From the NCBI GenBank assembly GCA_964571815.1, contig CAZNDN010000085.1, positions 1 through 18,339 on the forward strand: DNA of 18,339 bases, read 5' to 3'. Shown here piece after piece: positions 1 to 7,808 of the stretch (position 1 is the stretch's first letter; each line of letters begins with the position of its first letter). The position numbers and the translations under genes are program-made. Below the pieces are notes generated by a model, which ran no database searches, had not been told where the DNA came from, and saw nothing but the letters and a program-made list of their open reading frames with translations. Source of the DNA: CAZNDN01 sp964571815. Lineage in GTDB: Bacteria > Fibrobacterota > Chitinivibrionia > Chitinivibrionales > WJKA01.

Positions 1-432
1 TCGGATTGATATAGTCTCTTCAGTGGTGTGAGGCGGTGGGAAAGAAAGACGCGAATTGACGCACGCGAATGCGGCAGGGTCGACGGACTGACACAAATTC
101 GTCCTCGTCGGTGGTCCTCGTCCTGGTATTTTCGTCTTGTAGTGTCTTGTATTCGGATTAGCGTTGAGGCTGATGGCGGGCGTGCGGATGATGACTTTGG
201 AAACAGTGATTGGAGGAGGGACTCGGTGAATGTCGATGGAGTTTTCATGGAGCGGTGATTACCTTCGTGTCCGGTTTTCCGGCACCGGATTATCCTGGCT
301 TTGCGGCCGAATTCGCCGTGGGCGCAGAATCGTCTCTTCCCGATCGACTCACGCACATGAAGGCGGATGCTATTTTCCCTCTTTCGAATGCGGGCGGACC
401 GAGGAGGGGAGGGAAGATTGCCGGGCACTCAA
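1..432. other. Intergenic leader without a convincing gene
   Basis: I see no credible protein gene here. The short open frames have no ribosome binding site and give compositionally odd peptides. The stretch holds two pairs of short direct repeats (101-109/114-122 and 134-141/144-151), described separately, and a purine-rich run at about 400-414 that lies too far from the ATG at 433 to be an ideal Shine-Dalgarno sequence. I looked for a sigma54 promoter (GG and GC ten bases apart in the right context) and for a good -35/-10 pair and found neither. It is probably the promoter and leader of the downstream regulator. Confidence 0.5.
101..151. repeat. Two pairs of short direct repeats upstream of the sigma54 regulator
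   Basis: GTCCTCGTC occurs at 101-109 and 114-122 (13 bp start to start). GTCTTGTA occurs at 134-141 and 144-151 (10 bp start to start, about one helical turn). Helically phased direct repeats are a common form of regulator binding site, but short repeats also arise by chance in a 430-bp region, so the operator role is only a suggestion. Confidence 0.3.
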
Positions 433-1794
433 ATGAAACTGCTTCTGGTTGAAGACAATGCGGGGCTGCGCGAGCAGATGAAATGGGCGTTGTCGGACCG
501 CTACGAGGTGCTGGAGGCCGACTGCTCCGAGGCCTGCCTGCGGATATTCCAGGAGCGACATCCTCCACTGGTCTGCCTTGACATGGGGCTGGACAACGAA
601 CCCGAGAAGGGGCTGGAGTTGATCGATTCCCTGCTGGGGATCGAGCGCCTCACGAAGATCGTGGTGGTCACGGCTCATACCGGTGAAGATCCTGGTTCGC
701 GCGCGGTGGCAAAGGGAGCGTTCGACTACCTTCGCAAGCCCGTGGATATCGATGAGCTTCGCGTGATACTGGGCCGTGCCGTTCGGCTCTTCGAAATGGA
801 ACCCCGCGACCGGGAACCCGCCGGACCGACGCTTCAGAGCAGTCCCGGCTTCGAGATGATCGGTGAGTGCCCGGCCATGCAGAAAGTGTTCCAGACCATC
901 CAGAAGCTTTCCCGCACCACGGTCAGCGTGCTGATCACCGGTGAGAGCGGTACGGGTAAGGAGCTGTGCGCCCGCGCCATACATTTTCACGGAAAGCGAA
1001 GCGTGCGGCCGTTCGTGCCGATCAACTGCGGTGCGATTCCCGATACCCTCCTTGAATCCGAACTGTTCGGCTACGCCAAAGGCGCTTTCACCGGGGCGCA
1101 GGGCGACAAGAAGGGGCTGATCGAGTCCGCCGACGGCGGTACGCTGTTTCTGGATGAGATAGGGGATATGCCCCGGGCGCTGCAGGTGAAACTCCTGCGA
1201 TTCCTGGAAGACCAGTCCTTTCAGCGCCTGGGCGATACCGGCTTGTATCACAGCGATGTCAGGGTTGTCGCGGCGACGAACCGCGATGATGTGGCCGGGG
1301 GAGAGGGCGAGGTCGTGCGCAACGATCTCTACTATCGGCTCAGTGAGTTCGAGATACAGCTTCCGCCGTTGCGGGAGCGCGGCGACGATGTCATTGTGCT
1401 TGCAGAGGAAATCGTGCGACGAAATCGTGAGAAGTTCGACACACCAAAACTGCATCTCAGCACTCGTGCACGGGATATGCTCCGTCGTTACACCTGGCCG
1501 GGCAATGTGCGGGAATTGGAGAACCGGCTCAGCCGCGCGGCCATCACCTGCGTAAACCAGACAATCGAGCCCGACGACCTGCAGCTTTCGGCCGGCGGCA
1601 TGGGAGATATCGGACTGAAAGAGGCACGCGAGCTGTTCGAAAAGGAATTCATCGAAAAAGCTCTCAAGCGATCGGACCACAAGGTCTCCACCACCGCCAG
1701 GGCCCTCGGTGTCAGCCGCCCCACGCTCTACGATCTCATGAAAAAACACGGCCTCTCCGCCGGAGATCGAACCGGTGGCGGCAAAAAGGGGTAG
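433..1794 (+). CDS. prsR: Sigma54-dependent response regulator, PrsR (PEP-CTERM/EPS) type
   Basis: This 453-residue NtrC-class activator has all three expected parts. The receiver (1-120) has acidic residues E7/D8, phosphoacceptor D50 in LDMGL, T80 and K102. The AAA+ domain (about 140-370) has Walker A GESGTGKE (170-177), the sigma54-contacting GAFTGA (217-222), Walker B with LFLDE (238-242), the arginine-finger segment near RNDLYYRL (296-303) and WPGNVRELEN (355-364). A Fis-type helix-turn-helix closes it (about 415-441). The receiver style (LKWAL-like helix, LD-GL, KPVD) fits the PrsR family that governs exopolysaccharide loci linked to PEP-CTERM sorting, and an EPS operon converges on it from the right. 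I chose ATG 433 because it begins the receiver exactly; the in-frame ATG at 367 adds an unconserved stretch. The partner kinase PrsK is not in the window. It is certainly a sigma54 activator; the PrsR subgroup is likely. Confidence 0.93.
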   Translation: MKLLLVEDNAGLREQMKWALSDRYEVLEADCSEACLRIFQERHPPLVCLDMGLDNEPEKGLELIDSLLGIERLTKIVVVTAHTGEDPGSRAVAKGAFDYLRKPVDIDELRVILGRAVRLFEMEPRDREPAGPTLQSSPGFEMIGECPAMQKVFQTIQKLSRTTVSVLITGESGTGKELCARAIHFHGKRSVRPFVPINCGAIPDTLLESELFGYAKGAFTGAQGDKKGLIESADGGTLFLDEIGDMPRALQVKLLRFLEDQSFQRLGDTGLYHSDVRVVAATNRDDVAGGEGEVVRNDLYYRLSEFEIQLPPLRERGDDVIVLAEEIVRRNREKFDTPKLHLSTRARDMLRRYTWPGNVRELENRLSRAAITCVNQTIEPDDLQLSAGGMGDIGLKEARELFEKEFIEKALKRSDHKVSTTARALGVSRPTLYDLMKKHGLSAGDRTGGGKKG

Positions 1795-1845
1795 GGAAGC
1801 GAAGGACAACGTTCTGAAGATCAAAGAACAGGAATCAGCGGGGCG

Positions 1846-1866
1846 GAGGGCAGAAGGCTGAGGGCA
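1846..1866. repeat. Degenerate 7-bp tandem repeat, GAGGGCA type
   Basis: Three consecutive heptamers, GAGGGCA, GAAGGCT and GAGGGCA, run from 1846 to 1866. The exact 8-mer GAGGGCAG recurs at a distance of 14 bp (1846 and 1860). It sits in the same 200-bp intergenic gap as a second heptamer family. Confidence 0.45.
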
Positions 1867-1960
1867 GCGAGCCGCAAGGCAGGCGGTCCGGTACGTGGTA
1901 TCCGGAACCCGGAGGTGCGGTCCCGTTGTTGCCCATGACTCCCCTTACTGATTGAACTCC

Positions 1961-1993
1961 AATCCGCAATCTGCAATCCGCATTCCGCAATCC
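1961..1993. repeat. Degenerate 7-bp tandem repeat, AATCCGC type
   Basis: Four heptamers plus a partial one: AATCCGC (1961), AATCTGC (1968), AATCCGC (1975), ATTCCGC (1982), then AATCC. The array ends next to the TGA of the BY-kinase gene at 1995-1997. From memory, similar (TTGCGGA)n arrays occur in intergenic DNA of several unrelated bacterial groups and produce spurious peptides of the IADCG type. Function is unknown; slippage-prone filler DNA is the simple explanation. Confidence 0.7.
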
Positions 1994-1994
1994 T

Positions 1995-2708
1995 TCAATA
2001 CTGGTAATGCGAATTCTTGTAGTAGCTCATCTTGCGATCCACGATCGCTTCGTTGAGCACCACGCCCAGCAGTTTTTTCTTTACGGGAGGGAACTCCTCG
2101 ATCTTGGCGTTCAAATCGGGGATATTGGTCGCGCCTGCTCTGGCCACCAGAAGGTAGCGTGAGAACAGTTCGTGGACAACGACTGCGTCGGTCACCGCGC
2201 CCAGGGGCGGGAAATCCATGATGATCATCTCGAAGTGCCCGGCAAGCTCTTCCTTCATGGTCCTGAATCGCTGCGTCATGAGCAGCTCCGAGGCATTGGC
2301 GACGTTCTTGCCCGAAGAGATCACCAGGAGATTCGGGACATGGGTCTGTTGGACGACCGACTGCACGTTTTCCCACGATACGTCTTCACGCGTAACCAGG
2401 AAATCGGAGAGACCGGGGGACTTGGGGAGAACGAAACTGTTATGCAAGACGCCCCGCCGCATGTCTCCGTCGACCAGGATGGTACGGGTGCCGTTCTGGG
2501 CCAGGGTAATCGCGATATTGGCCGCGATCGTGGATTTGCCGGCGCCGATATCCAGGCTCGTTACCGCCAGGCTGTTGTCCGGAGACTCGTGCAGCCCCAG
2601 CATGATCTTGGTGCGCAACGAACGGAACAACTCGTTGACAAAGTCCGACGTGAACTGCGCGGTGATCAGTTTGTCGTCGATTTCTCGTTTTCGTGCCGCC
2701 GTCTGCAT
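1995..2708 (-). CDS. Cytoplasmic BY-kinase (CpsD/CapB-like tyrosine kinase) for EPS
   Basis: This 237-residue P-loop protein belongs to the bacterial tyrosine kinase group that autophosphorylates C-terminal tyrosines and controls polysaccharide chain export. Visible are the N-terminal FRSLRTKI helix (28-35), Walker A ending IGAGKST (54-60), Walker A' TILVDGDMRR (76-85), Walker B MIIMDFPP (161-168) and a tyrosine cluster at the end (Y229, Y230, Y235, Y237). It lies 12 bp downstream of the co-polymerase gene, matching the split Firmicute-style arrangement rather than a fused Wzc. Two details are unusual: the loop reads IGAGKS where family members usually have PGEGKS, and Walker B ends DFPP rather than the usual D-x-PP with T or S. 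A ParA/MinD-like non-kinase ATPase is less likely given the tyrosine tail and neighbours. It is the last gene of the operon. Confidence 0.88.
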   Translation of the reverse strand: MQTAARKREIDDKLITAQFTSDFVNELFRSLRTKIMLGLHESPDNSLAVTSLDIGAGKSTIAANIAITLAQNGTRTILVDGDMRRGVLHNSFVLPKSPGLSDFLVTREDVSWENVQSVVQQTHVPNLLVISSGKNVANASELLMTQRFRTMKEELAGHFEMIIMDFPPLGAVTDAVVVHELFSRYLLVARAGATNIPDLNAKIEEFPPVKKKLLGVVLNEAIVDRKMSYYKNSHYQY

Positions 2709-2720
2709 GCCCTCTCCCTG

Positions 2721-4391
2721 TCAGGTGCCGGAGTCCGATGAGGATCCGCCTCGAATCGTGGGAATACACTCCAGGAGAACCAGATCGCTCATCTTGCGGA
2801 AATCGCTGCCGGTTCGCGCCGTCTTGTCGAGCATATCCAGGAGGATTACCGGTCCGAAGGCCACGGCCGCGCCTGCCGCAAAGCCAATACCGATGAACTT
2901 GAGAATAATCATGAGCATGCCCGGCGGGATGGGAGGCACCGCATAGTCCATGATAAAAACATCGGCCAGCTCCGCCGCATCGGAGACCTTCGCACGATTG
3001 TAACGGCTGAGAACGGCCGAGTGCAGCTCGGCGTCGATTTCGTACTTGCGCTGAAGCTGCGCCAGGCGCTGCTGCTTTGTCGGGAGTCCGTGGAGACGCG
3101 ACGTAAGCGAGCGTGCCGTGGCCAGTCTCTGACTTTTCCGCTCCCGGAGGTCCGAGGCGAAACTGCTCAACGCATGGACCGCCTGGGTACCCACATCCTG
3201 GATTTCTCGTCGATTGCGAGCCATTTCGGGATGACCGCGCGCATAGTTGGCTTCAAGCTCTTCACGCTCCGCAAGGAGACGATTCAATTCGCTGCGGAGC
3301 ACCGTCGCCTGGGTGTTGCCCCGTGATGAAAGGAAAAGGACGATCTCGTTGACCGCCTGTGTCTTTCTTTCGCCGGTATTCGATTCGTACTGGGACTGTA
3401 GTCGTTGGACTTCGCGCAGCGTGTTTTCGATAGTCCGGTCGTCCGTCTCCAGCGTCATCAGCTCCGTGATCGTCTCCTGCGTGCCGGCATCGAGCCCCAC
3501 ACGCGGGTTGGAAGCCAGAAAGCCTTCCAATGCTCCTTCCGACTGGGCAAGCTGGGTCTTGGCCTCTGCCAGTTGCTTCTCCAGCGTCCGCAACGCCTCG
3601 CTCGTACGACGCCTGCGCAGGGCGAGATTCTCCTTGACGTACATGTCCGCAAGCGTGTTGGCGGTGCGGGAAAGAAGCGGGTAGTCGCTCCCTTCGAGCG
3701 TCACTCCTATGTGGTGTCTGCCCCGGCGCGGATCGGCACCTTCGACTCTCATGGACGAAAGAAGGAAATCGACGGCGCGCCGGGTCGATGTGACGTAGAA
3801 CGTGAAGTCGTGAGGATCGACCAGAAATTCCCGTGTAAATCCCAGTCGTATTCCCGGAGCTTCAAGGGTAGACAGCGACGCCAGGGAGCCGCTGTTCACG
3901 ACTCTTCCCTCGATACCGGCATCTTTGTTGGTGAAGAGCACCCTGTATCCTCCGTTGCCTCGCTTATCGGTCGTGAATTGGTACTTGCCGCCGGCCGCGG
4001 CCGAGTCAACGTCGCAGGATACGAAAAGCTCGCTCCGCTGGTGGTCGGGCAGTCGCAGACGAAGGGAGAGGGAATCCACGACCATGCGCAGAAAACGCCT
4101 GCTCTGGATCATCTCGGCCTTGCTGCCGGCCTGGTCGAAGTATTCATCGACGGCACTGATCGCTTCGGGGTTCTCAAGTCCCAGCTTCACCTGTACCGGC
4201 AGCTCCGGCTTGAGCGGAAGCACCGTGAACGCCACGGCCGTGCCGAGTAGCGCAACCGCGGGGAAGGTGATACCGATATACCATTTGTACCGCCACAGAA
4301 GATTGGCGTAATGCCGCAGGATGTGCCCGACATCGACATCCTTGAGCGTCGTCTGCCGGGGCGGGCCGGGGCGTGCGGTCTGCGGTGACAT
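2721..4391 (-). CDS. Wzz/GumC-type polysaccharide co-polymerase (chain-length determinant)
   Basis: This 556-residue inner-membrane protein has the classical architecture: a short cytoplasmic N-terminus, a first membrane helix (about 38-60), a large periplasmic part with long coiled-coil segments (about 255-345 and 365-460), a proline-rich turn AVPPIPPG (484-491), a second membrane helix (about 491-518) and a short cytoplasmic tail. The tail (DKTARTGSDF followed by LLECIPTI) matches the stretch that precedes the kinase domain in fused GumC/Wzc proteins, but translation stops here and the kinase is the next gene. The role would be to set polymer length and, with the kinase, gate export through the Wza-type protein encoded 2 bp upstream. 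The size suits the long PCP-2/GumC class better than short O-antigen Wzz. Family call is firm; the polymer is unknown. Confidence 0.93.
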   Translation of the reverse strand: MSPQTARPGPPRQTTLKDVDVGHILRHYANLLWRYKWYIGITFPAVALLGTAVAFTVLPLKPELPVQVKLGLENPEAISAVDEYFDQAGSKAEMIQSRRFLRMVVDSLSLRLRLPDHQRSELFVSCDVDSAAAGGKYQFTTDKRGNGGYRVLFTNKDAGIEGRVVNSGSLASLSTLEAPGIRLGFTREFLVDPHDFTFYVTSTRRAVDFLLSSMRVEGADPRRGRHHIGVTLEGSDYPLLSRTANTLADMYVKENLALRRRRTSEALRTLEKQLAEAKTQLAQSEGALEGFLASNPRVGLDAGTQETITELMTLETDDRTIENTLREVQRLQSQYESNTGERKTQAVNEIVLFLSSRGNTQATVLRSELNRLLAEREELEANYARGHPEMARNRREIQDVGTQAVHALSSFASDLRERKSQRLATARSLTSRLHGLPTKQQRLAQLQRKYEIDAELHSAVLSRYNRAKVSDAAELADVFIMDYAVPPIPPGMLMIILKFIGIGFAAGAAVAFGPVILLDMLDKTARTGSDFRKMSDLVLLECIPTIRGGSSSDSGT

Positions 4392-4393
4392 GC

Positions 4394-5170
4394 TCAGCGC
4401 CCTCCATCGCGTGCTTCGGTCAAAGCCAGATAGCTTATGTAGACGGTCATCGATGAACTCACGGCCGTAATGGCGAAGCTCAGCACCGGGAGTATGTCGT
4501 CACGAAACGTGTCCCAGAAACGCTGGTTCGGCCTGTGGGTCACCGTGATCTGATCGCCGGACGTGAACCCGATCGTTTTCAGCGATTTGCCCGACTGGAA
4601 CAGGGAGACAAGGTCGTCGTCGAGAATCTCCCCGTCACGTCGCCACAGCAGCTTCTCCACGCCGTCGTCCCGCTCCGTTCCGCCCGCCATGCGTACCAGC
4701 GACCACATGTTTTCCCGCGGATCGACATAGTAGAGCCCCGGACGGAAAAAACCGCCCAGAAGCGTAACGCGAATGAGCGGACGCACCCGGACGTTGGGAT
4801 AGCGCAAATACTCCACGTAGGCTTCGCTCAACTCCTGCTGCACCTGCTCGGGACTCTTCCCCACTACCCGTATCATTCCCACAATCGGCAGGTCCACGCA
4901 TCCCTCATCGTCAATAGGATACACACCGTTGAGGAAACTGGCGGTATCCGGATATACCGTCACCCGCAACCCGTCCCCCGGTGCAAAGGGCGACGTGATC
5001 GCGCAGCGGGGAGCACCCGTCCGTTGTTGGGGAGTTGTGGTTTCGGTTTCCGGGGCCTCAGGCGCTTCTTCTCCGGTCTGCGCGGTAACTCCGACCACGA
5101 AAAGACAGACGGCAAGAAGCCCGCCCCACATCGAATTCCCGACAATCCCTCGACTCTTTCGTTTCAGCAT
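4394..5170 (-). CDS. Wza-type polysaccharide export protein (poly_export + SLBB)
   Basis: This 258-residue protein has a signal peptide (1-30, cleavage plausible after VTA), a Pro/Glu/Thr-rich linker, a polysaccharide export domain (about 60-133, starting APGDGLRVTVYP and including the DDEGCVDLPIVG strand region), one SLBB-like domain (about 135-210) and a C-terminal hydrophobic helix (about 226-250), which in this family forms the outer-membrane channel. There is no usable lipobox: the only early cysteine (C22) is inside the hydrophobic core and preceded by V. It therefore appears not to be a lipoprotein, unlike E. coli Wza. It is shorter than E. coli Wza and has a single SLBB, as in short EPS exporters. 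An AAAGGA element lies upstream of the ATG. The gene sits 18 bp after the STAS gene and 2 bp before the co-polymerase gene. Confidence 0.92.
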   Translation of the reverse strand: MLKRKSRGIVGNSMWGGLLAVCLFVVGVTAQTGEEAPEAPETETTTPQQRTGAPRCAITSPFAPGDGLRVTVYPDTASFLNGVYPIDDEGCVDLPIVGMIRVVGKSPEQVQQELSEAYVEYLRYPNVRVRPLIRVTLLGGFFRPGLYYVDPRENMWSLVRMAGGTERDDGVEKLLWRRDGEILDDDLVSLFQSGKSLKTIGFTSGDQITVTHRPNQRFWDTFRDDILPVLSFAITAVSSSMTVYISYLALTEARDGGR

Positions 5171-5188
5171 TGCAGGTCCTTTCGCGGT

Positions 5189-6196
5189 TCAGCACGAACG
5201 GTAGTAACGCTTCCGTTTGGCTTCCGTCTCCAGCCCCATTGCTCGCAACCCGCGGTAGAGTTTCACCATGCCGATTCGTGTGGATCCGTATGCGGGAGAG
5301 GCGAGCACCCGCCGGAGTTCTCCGAACTTCATGGGACCATTGGCGGCGACGGCTCGCTTGACCTTCTCCTCCAGCGAGAGCGCTTCGAGTTCCATACTGG
5401 CCTCGGCTACGCCGGCGGGGCTCTCCCGATTACCCGGCCGCGGAGTCGCTTCCGAATCGATGGTAACGCTTTGGGCAAGACTTCGCCGCAGTGCGGCAAC
5501 GCAGTGTTCCTCGCAAGGGTCCGTCGGAAGAATCTGGTCGAATTGCAGAATCCTGAATCCCGACTCGACTTCACCGTTCAAGCCGAACAGACGAAGCTCA
5601 CCCCCTTCGGAGCGCAGCCGTTTCGCTTCCGCGGCGATTGTGCCCCAGCCCGCACTGGCGCTGTACTCAAGCCGGGTCAGGTCCAGTGCCACATGCCGGT
5701 GCCCGTTGCGGGCCACCAGCGAGAACACTTCATCGAGACGCCCCGCGTTGTTATGATCGAGATGTCCCGCCAGTTTGATCACGCTGAGCGGCACCCCCCG
5801 ACAGGGAACGCGGACCACGGCCGCAACCCTGCCGGCCAGCGCAAACAGCTCCCCGCCCGCCTGAGAACCGGTCGAAGGGGATCGCTCCTCCACGGGAGCT
5901 TTTTCTCCAACCGGCGGCTCCGGAGTCGGGGGGTCGTGCCGCGGAGCTTCGCTCGGCCGCGGCGGCTCGTCAACGGCCCCGCGATGCTTCCCGGCCGCGG
6001 CTTGCCCGTCGAGGGCGTGTTGAATCGTGACCCAGGCGCCGTCGAGCATGACCTCGCCCGCCGCAAGCCGGCGTCGCATGGTACGACGGGAGGAGACCAA
6101 CTGCTTCCGCGGTACCCACGCCCCGTGCTCGTCGAGCACACGACCGGCAACGACATTGCTTCGAAGGGTCGAAAAAGTATCGGCAAGCGCGCTCAT
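5189..6196 (-). CDS. STAS-domain protein with a novel C-terminal module
   Basis: This 335-residue protein has three parts. Residues 1-65 contain two copies of a short motif around GAWV (25-28 and 53-56). Residues 66-117 are a Pro/Glu-rich linker. About 138-240 is a STAS (anti-anti-sigma-like) domain with DHNN (147-150) and SASAGWG (179-185); S181 aligns with the serine phosphorylated in SpoIIAA, while the usual preceding Asp is Ala. The last 62 residues (274-335) form a basic helical module that aligns without gaps to the end of the FHA-STAS protein encoded at 8025-9218, including YGS, IG, KL and KR. The start codon overlaps the previous stop (ATGA), so the two are probably translationally coupled. 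No anti-sigma kinase or phosphatase is adjacent. The role is likely regulatory in the EPS operon, partner unknown. The shared module could be a small winged helix, but that is a guess. Confidence 0.85.
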   Translation of the reverse strand: MSALADTFSTLRSNVVAGRVLDEHGAWVPRKQLVSSRRTMRRRLAAGEVMLDGAWVTIQHALDGQAAAGKHRGAVDEPPRPSEAPRHDPPTPEPPVGEKAPVEERSPSTGSQAGGELFALAGRVAAVVRVPCRGVPLSVIKLAGHLDHNNAGRLDEVFSLVARNGHRHVALDLTRLEYSASAGWGTIAAEAKRLRSEGGELRLFGLNGEVESGFRILQFDQILPTDPCEEHCVAALRRSLAQSVTIDSEATPRPGNRESPAGVAEASMELEALSLEEKVKRAVAANGPMKFGELRRVLASPAYGSTRIGMVKLYRGLRAMGLETEAKRKRYYRSC

Positions 6197-6609
6197 GGTG
6201 TCCGCAACGTATCGAGCATGCCGCGAATTGCTCGATCTCTTTCGAAGGATGAACGTTCGATCTGCTGCATCGCCTGAGAGACGGACCGAAGATGACGGGA
6301 CGTCTCACGGCGATAGTACCAGAACAGCCCGCCGAAGCCGGCCAGCCCCAGGAGGTTTATCACGACAAGAATCCACAAGACCGCCGAGCGGGCGCCGGAG
6401 CCCGTCTTCACTTTCCCAGCCACTTCTTCGGCGGCTATTTTCTCCAACTGTACCGCGGCGTAAGCGCATTCGTTTGAGTCGGGGAACTCCCTGATAATCT
6501 CCTTGTAGAGCCGGCATGCATCCGCAATGCGGTTTTCCACGTAATGAAACGTGTACGCTTGATTGTACACCTCAAGCGGGGTACGAACGTCCGGGTCTCC
6601 CTGCGCCAT
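6193..6609 (-). CDS. Small TPR-like single-pass membrane protein
   Basis: This 138-residue protein has a cytoplasmic helical N-terminus resembling a tetratricopeptide hairpin (about 12-60, with the pattern YKEIIREFPDSNECAYA), one membrane helix (about 75-98) and a charged, probably coiled-coil tail (99-138). A TPR-like region ahead of a membrane anchor suggests a docking role at the inner membrane, perhaps for the two regulatory proteins encoded on either side. It lies 26 bp after the upstream gene and overlaps the STAS gene by 4 bp, firmly inside the operon. An AAGGAC element lies about 11 bases before the ATG. I do not recognise a named family. Confidence 0.8.
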   Translation of the reverse strand: MAQGDPDVRTPLEVYNQAYTFHYVENRIADACRLYKEIIREFPDSNECAYAAVQLEKIAAEEVAGKVKTGSGARSAVLWILVVINLLGLAGFGGLFWYYRRETSRHLRSVSQAMQQIERSSFERDRAIRGMLDTLRTP

Positions 6610-6635
6610 AGAATACCGTTGTCCTTTTCAGAAAA

Positions 6636-7808
6636 CTATCGGTGGCTGTTTTTACCCTTCGTGTTCTCACGGTCCGGCTTCGTGCGCTTGCGCTCGCGGG
6701 TGATCTCATCCTGCGACCATTCCGGGGTAGGCGCCGCGCCTTCCTTCGCGTTTCTCACCTCGTCGACATTCAGCCGCTGGGTATCTCCACCCCGCTGAAG
6801 GTCTTCCAGATTGAAGACCGACGTCGGCCCGGTGTCGTCTCCGTCCCGTCCGATCTTGAAACGCATGTTTCGTGTCCGTGCCAACGGGTCGACGCTCTCG
6901 GAGGAGGACCGGTCATGTTCATTCGGCCGTGTACCGGGGGCCCGGGCGGACCTGCGTTGAGCCTGCAGTTCATCCCGGGAAAGAAACACCGTCTGGGCAA
7001 TATCCCTGGCAAACACCGTTTCGCTCAACGGATCACGTCCTTCCTCCCGCGGCCCGCCGGCCCCGGCCTGCTCGTCCGTATGCCGGGGGTCTTGCCGCGG
7101 CGCGGCGTTCGACGCACCGGTATCGGTCTTGGACTTCATGTCCGTGTCGGAGCGCGGCGCTGCTTCGGGCTCCTGCTTTCCCGACGAAACCGAAAGAAGC
7201 CGGCGCAGCCCGGCCGCGGTCTCTTCCAGCGAAGCAACATCCGATTCGGCCCGGACGCCTACTTCCTCCACAATTTGACGGGCATGGTCCTCCAGTTCGC
7301 GACACACATTGTCAACTATGCTCTGAAGCCGCACGGTCACGATTCCGGCCGGTCGCAGATGAGACCCGACGACTACGTACTTCAAGGAGGCTCCCTGCTC
7401 CGCGTCGCCTTCCCGGTGGATGCTGTCCACGTCGAAACGACTCACGTGCCAGCTCTTCTCGATGAACTCGCCAATTGAAGATCGCTGGTGCCGCCGGGCG
7501 TACAAAACCCGTATCTCCACGACACCTTCGAACAACTCCGGCGAGTCGGGCCGGCGTTGTTCGGCCCGGGTCAAGCGTTGCAGGGTGACGGGGAGAATGT
7601 CGACGGCATCCCTGATGATCAGTGTCACCGCGTGGACATCTTTTCGCGGCAGGAGCACGGCGGCGATTCCGCGTGCAAGCTCTTCGGAAGATCGGCGGAA
7701 TCCCGGGTACGCGTGCTCGATGTCCCGCCGCATTTCGGGTGTTACCCCCGCCGCCCGCAATTCATCATCGCCGATACCGAGCCCGTCGGGGTGATTCTCC
7801 GAATGCAT
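6636..7808 (-). CDS. Unknown protein with disordered tail carrying repeated TxVF motifs
   Basis: First gene of the EPS operon, 390 residues. The N-terminal half (about 1-205) looks folded, alpha/beta then helical, and matches no family I can name. From about 208 it is low-complexity, highly charged and probably disordered. The tail contains repeated short motifs: ETVFARDIAQ (263-272), QTVFLSRDELQ (272-282), PTSVFNLEDLQ (328-338) and DTQRLNVDEV (342-351). The third closely resembles the TSVF-R-x-D segment of the actinobacterial FHA proteins GarA/OdhI, whose threonine is phosphorylated and then bound by an FHA domain. An FHA protein is encoded divergently next door. There is no signal peptide or membrane segment, so it is probably cytoplasmic. 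The ATG has a GAGGAG element 8 bases upstream. The function is not known; the phospho-docking reading is inference. Confidence 0.75.
   Translation of the reverse strand: MHSENHPDGLGIGDDELRAAGVTPEMRRDIEHAYPGFRRSSEELARGIAAVLLPRKDVHAVTLIIRDAVDILPVTLQRLTRAEQRRPDSPELFEGVVEIRVLYARRHQRSSIGEFIEKSWHVSRFDVDSIHREGDAEQGASLKYVVVGSHLRPAGIVTVRLQSIVDNVCRELEDHARQIVEEVGVRAESDVASLEETAAGLRRLLSVSSGKQEPEAAPRSDTDMKSKTDTGASNAAPRQDPRHTDEQAGAGGPREEGRDPLSETVFARDIAQTVFLSRDELQAQRRSARAPGTRPNEHDRSSSESVDPLARTRNMRFKIGRDGDDTGPTSVFNLEDLQRGGDTQRLNVDEVRNAKEGAAPTPEWSQDEITRERKRTKPDRENTKGKNSHR

Larger units (their letters stand above)
1795..1994. other. Convergent intergenic gap
   Basis: The gap lies between the stop of the sigma54 regulator and the stop of the BY-kinase. 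No gene is seen. It contains two degenerate heptanucleotide arrays (listed separately) and a weak 5-bp inverted repeat (GTTCT 1811-1815 / AGAAC 1825-1829) with no T-run, so no terminator can be called. Confidence 0.6.

Noticed and set aside
250..340. Sigma54 promoter upstream of the PrsR-type regulator or the EPS operon
   Set aside because: I looked for GG and GC ten bases apart with TGGCAC/TTGCA context in 1-432 and 7809-8024 and found no acceptable match.
28..452. Small plus-strand open frames in the first 450 bp
   Set aside because: No Shine-Dalgarno sequence, unconvincing composition, and mutual overlap with the regulator's start.
370..1824. Long open frame (484 codons) on the minus strand opposite the sigma54 regulator
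   Set aside because: It is the antisense shadow of a gene with full domain motifs; its translation shows no domain and is His/Gln/Arg-rich as antisense of GC-rich coding DNA.
1811..1829. Possible terminator after the sigma54 regulator
   Set aside because: The stem is only 5 bp and there is no following T-run.
4535..6277. Long plus-strand open frame (580 codons) across the Wza-type and STAS genes
   Set aside because: It runs antisense through two motif-bearing genes and has no domain pattern or ribosome binding site.
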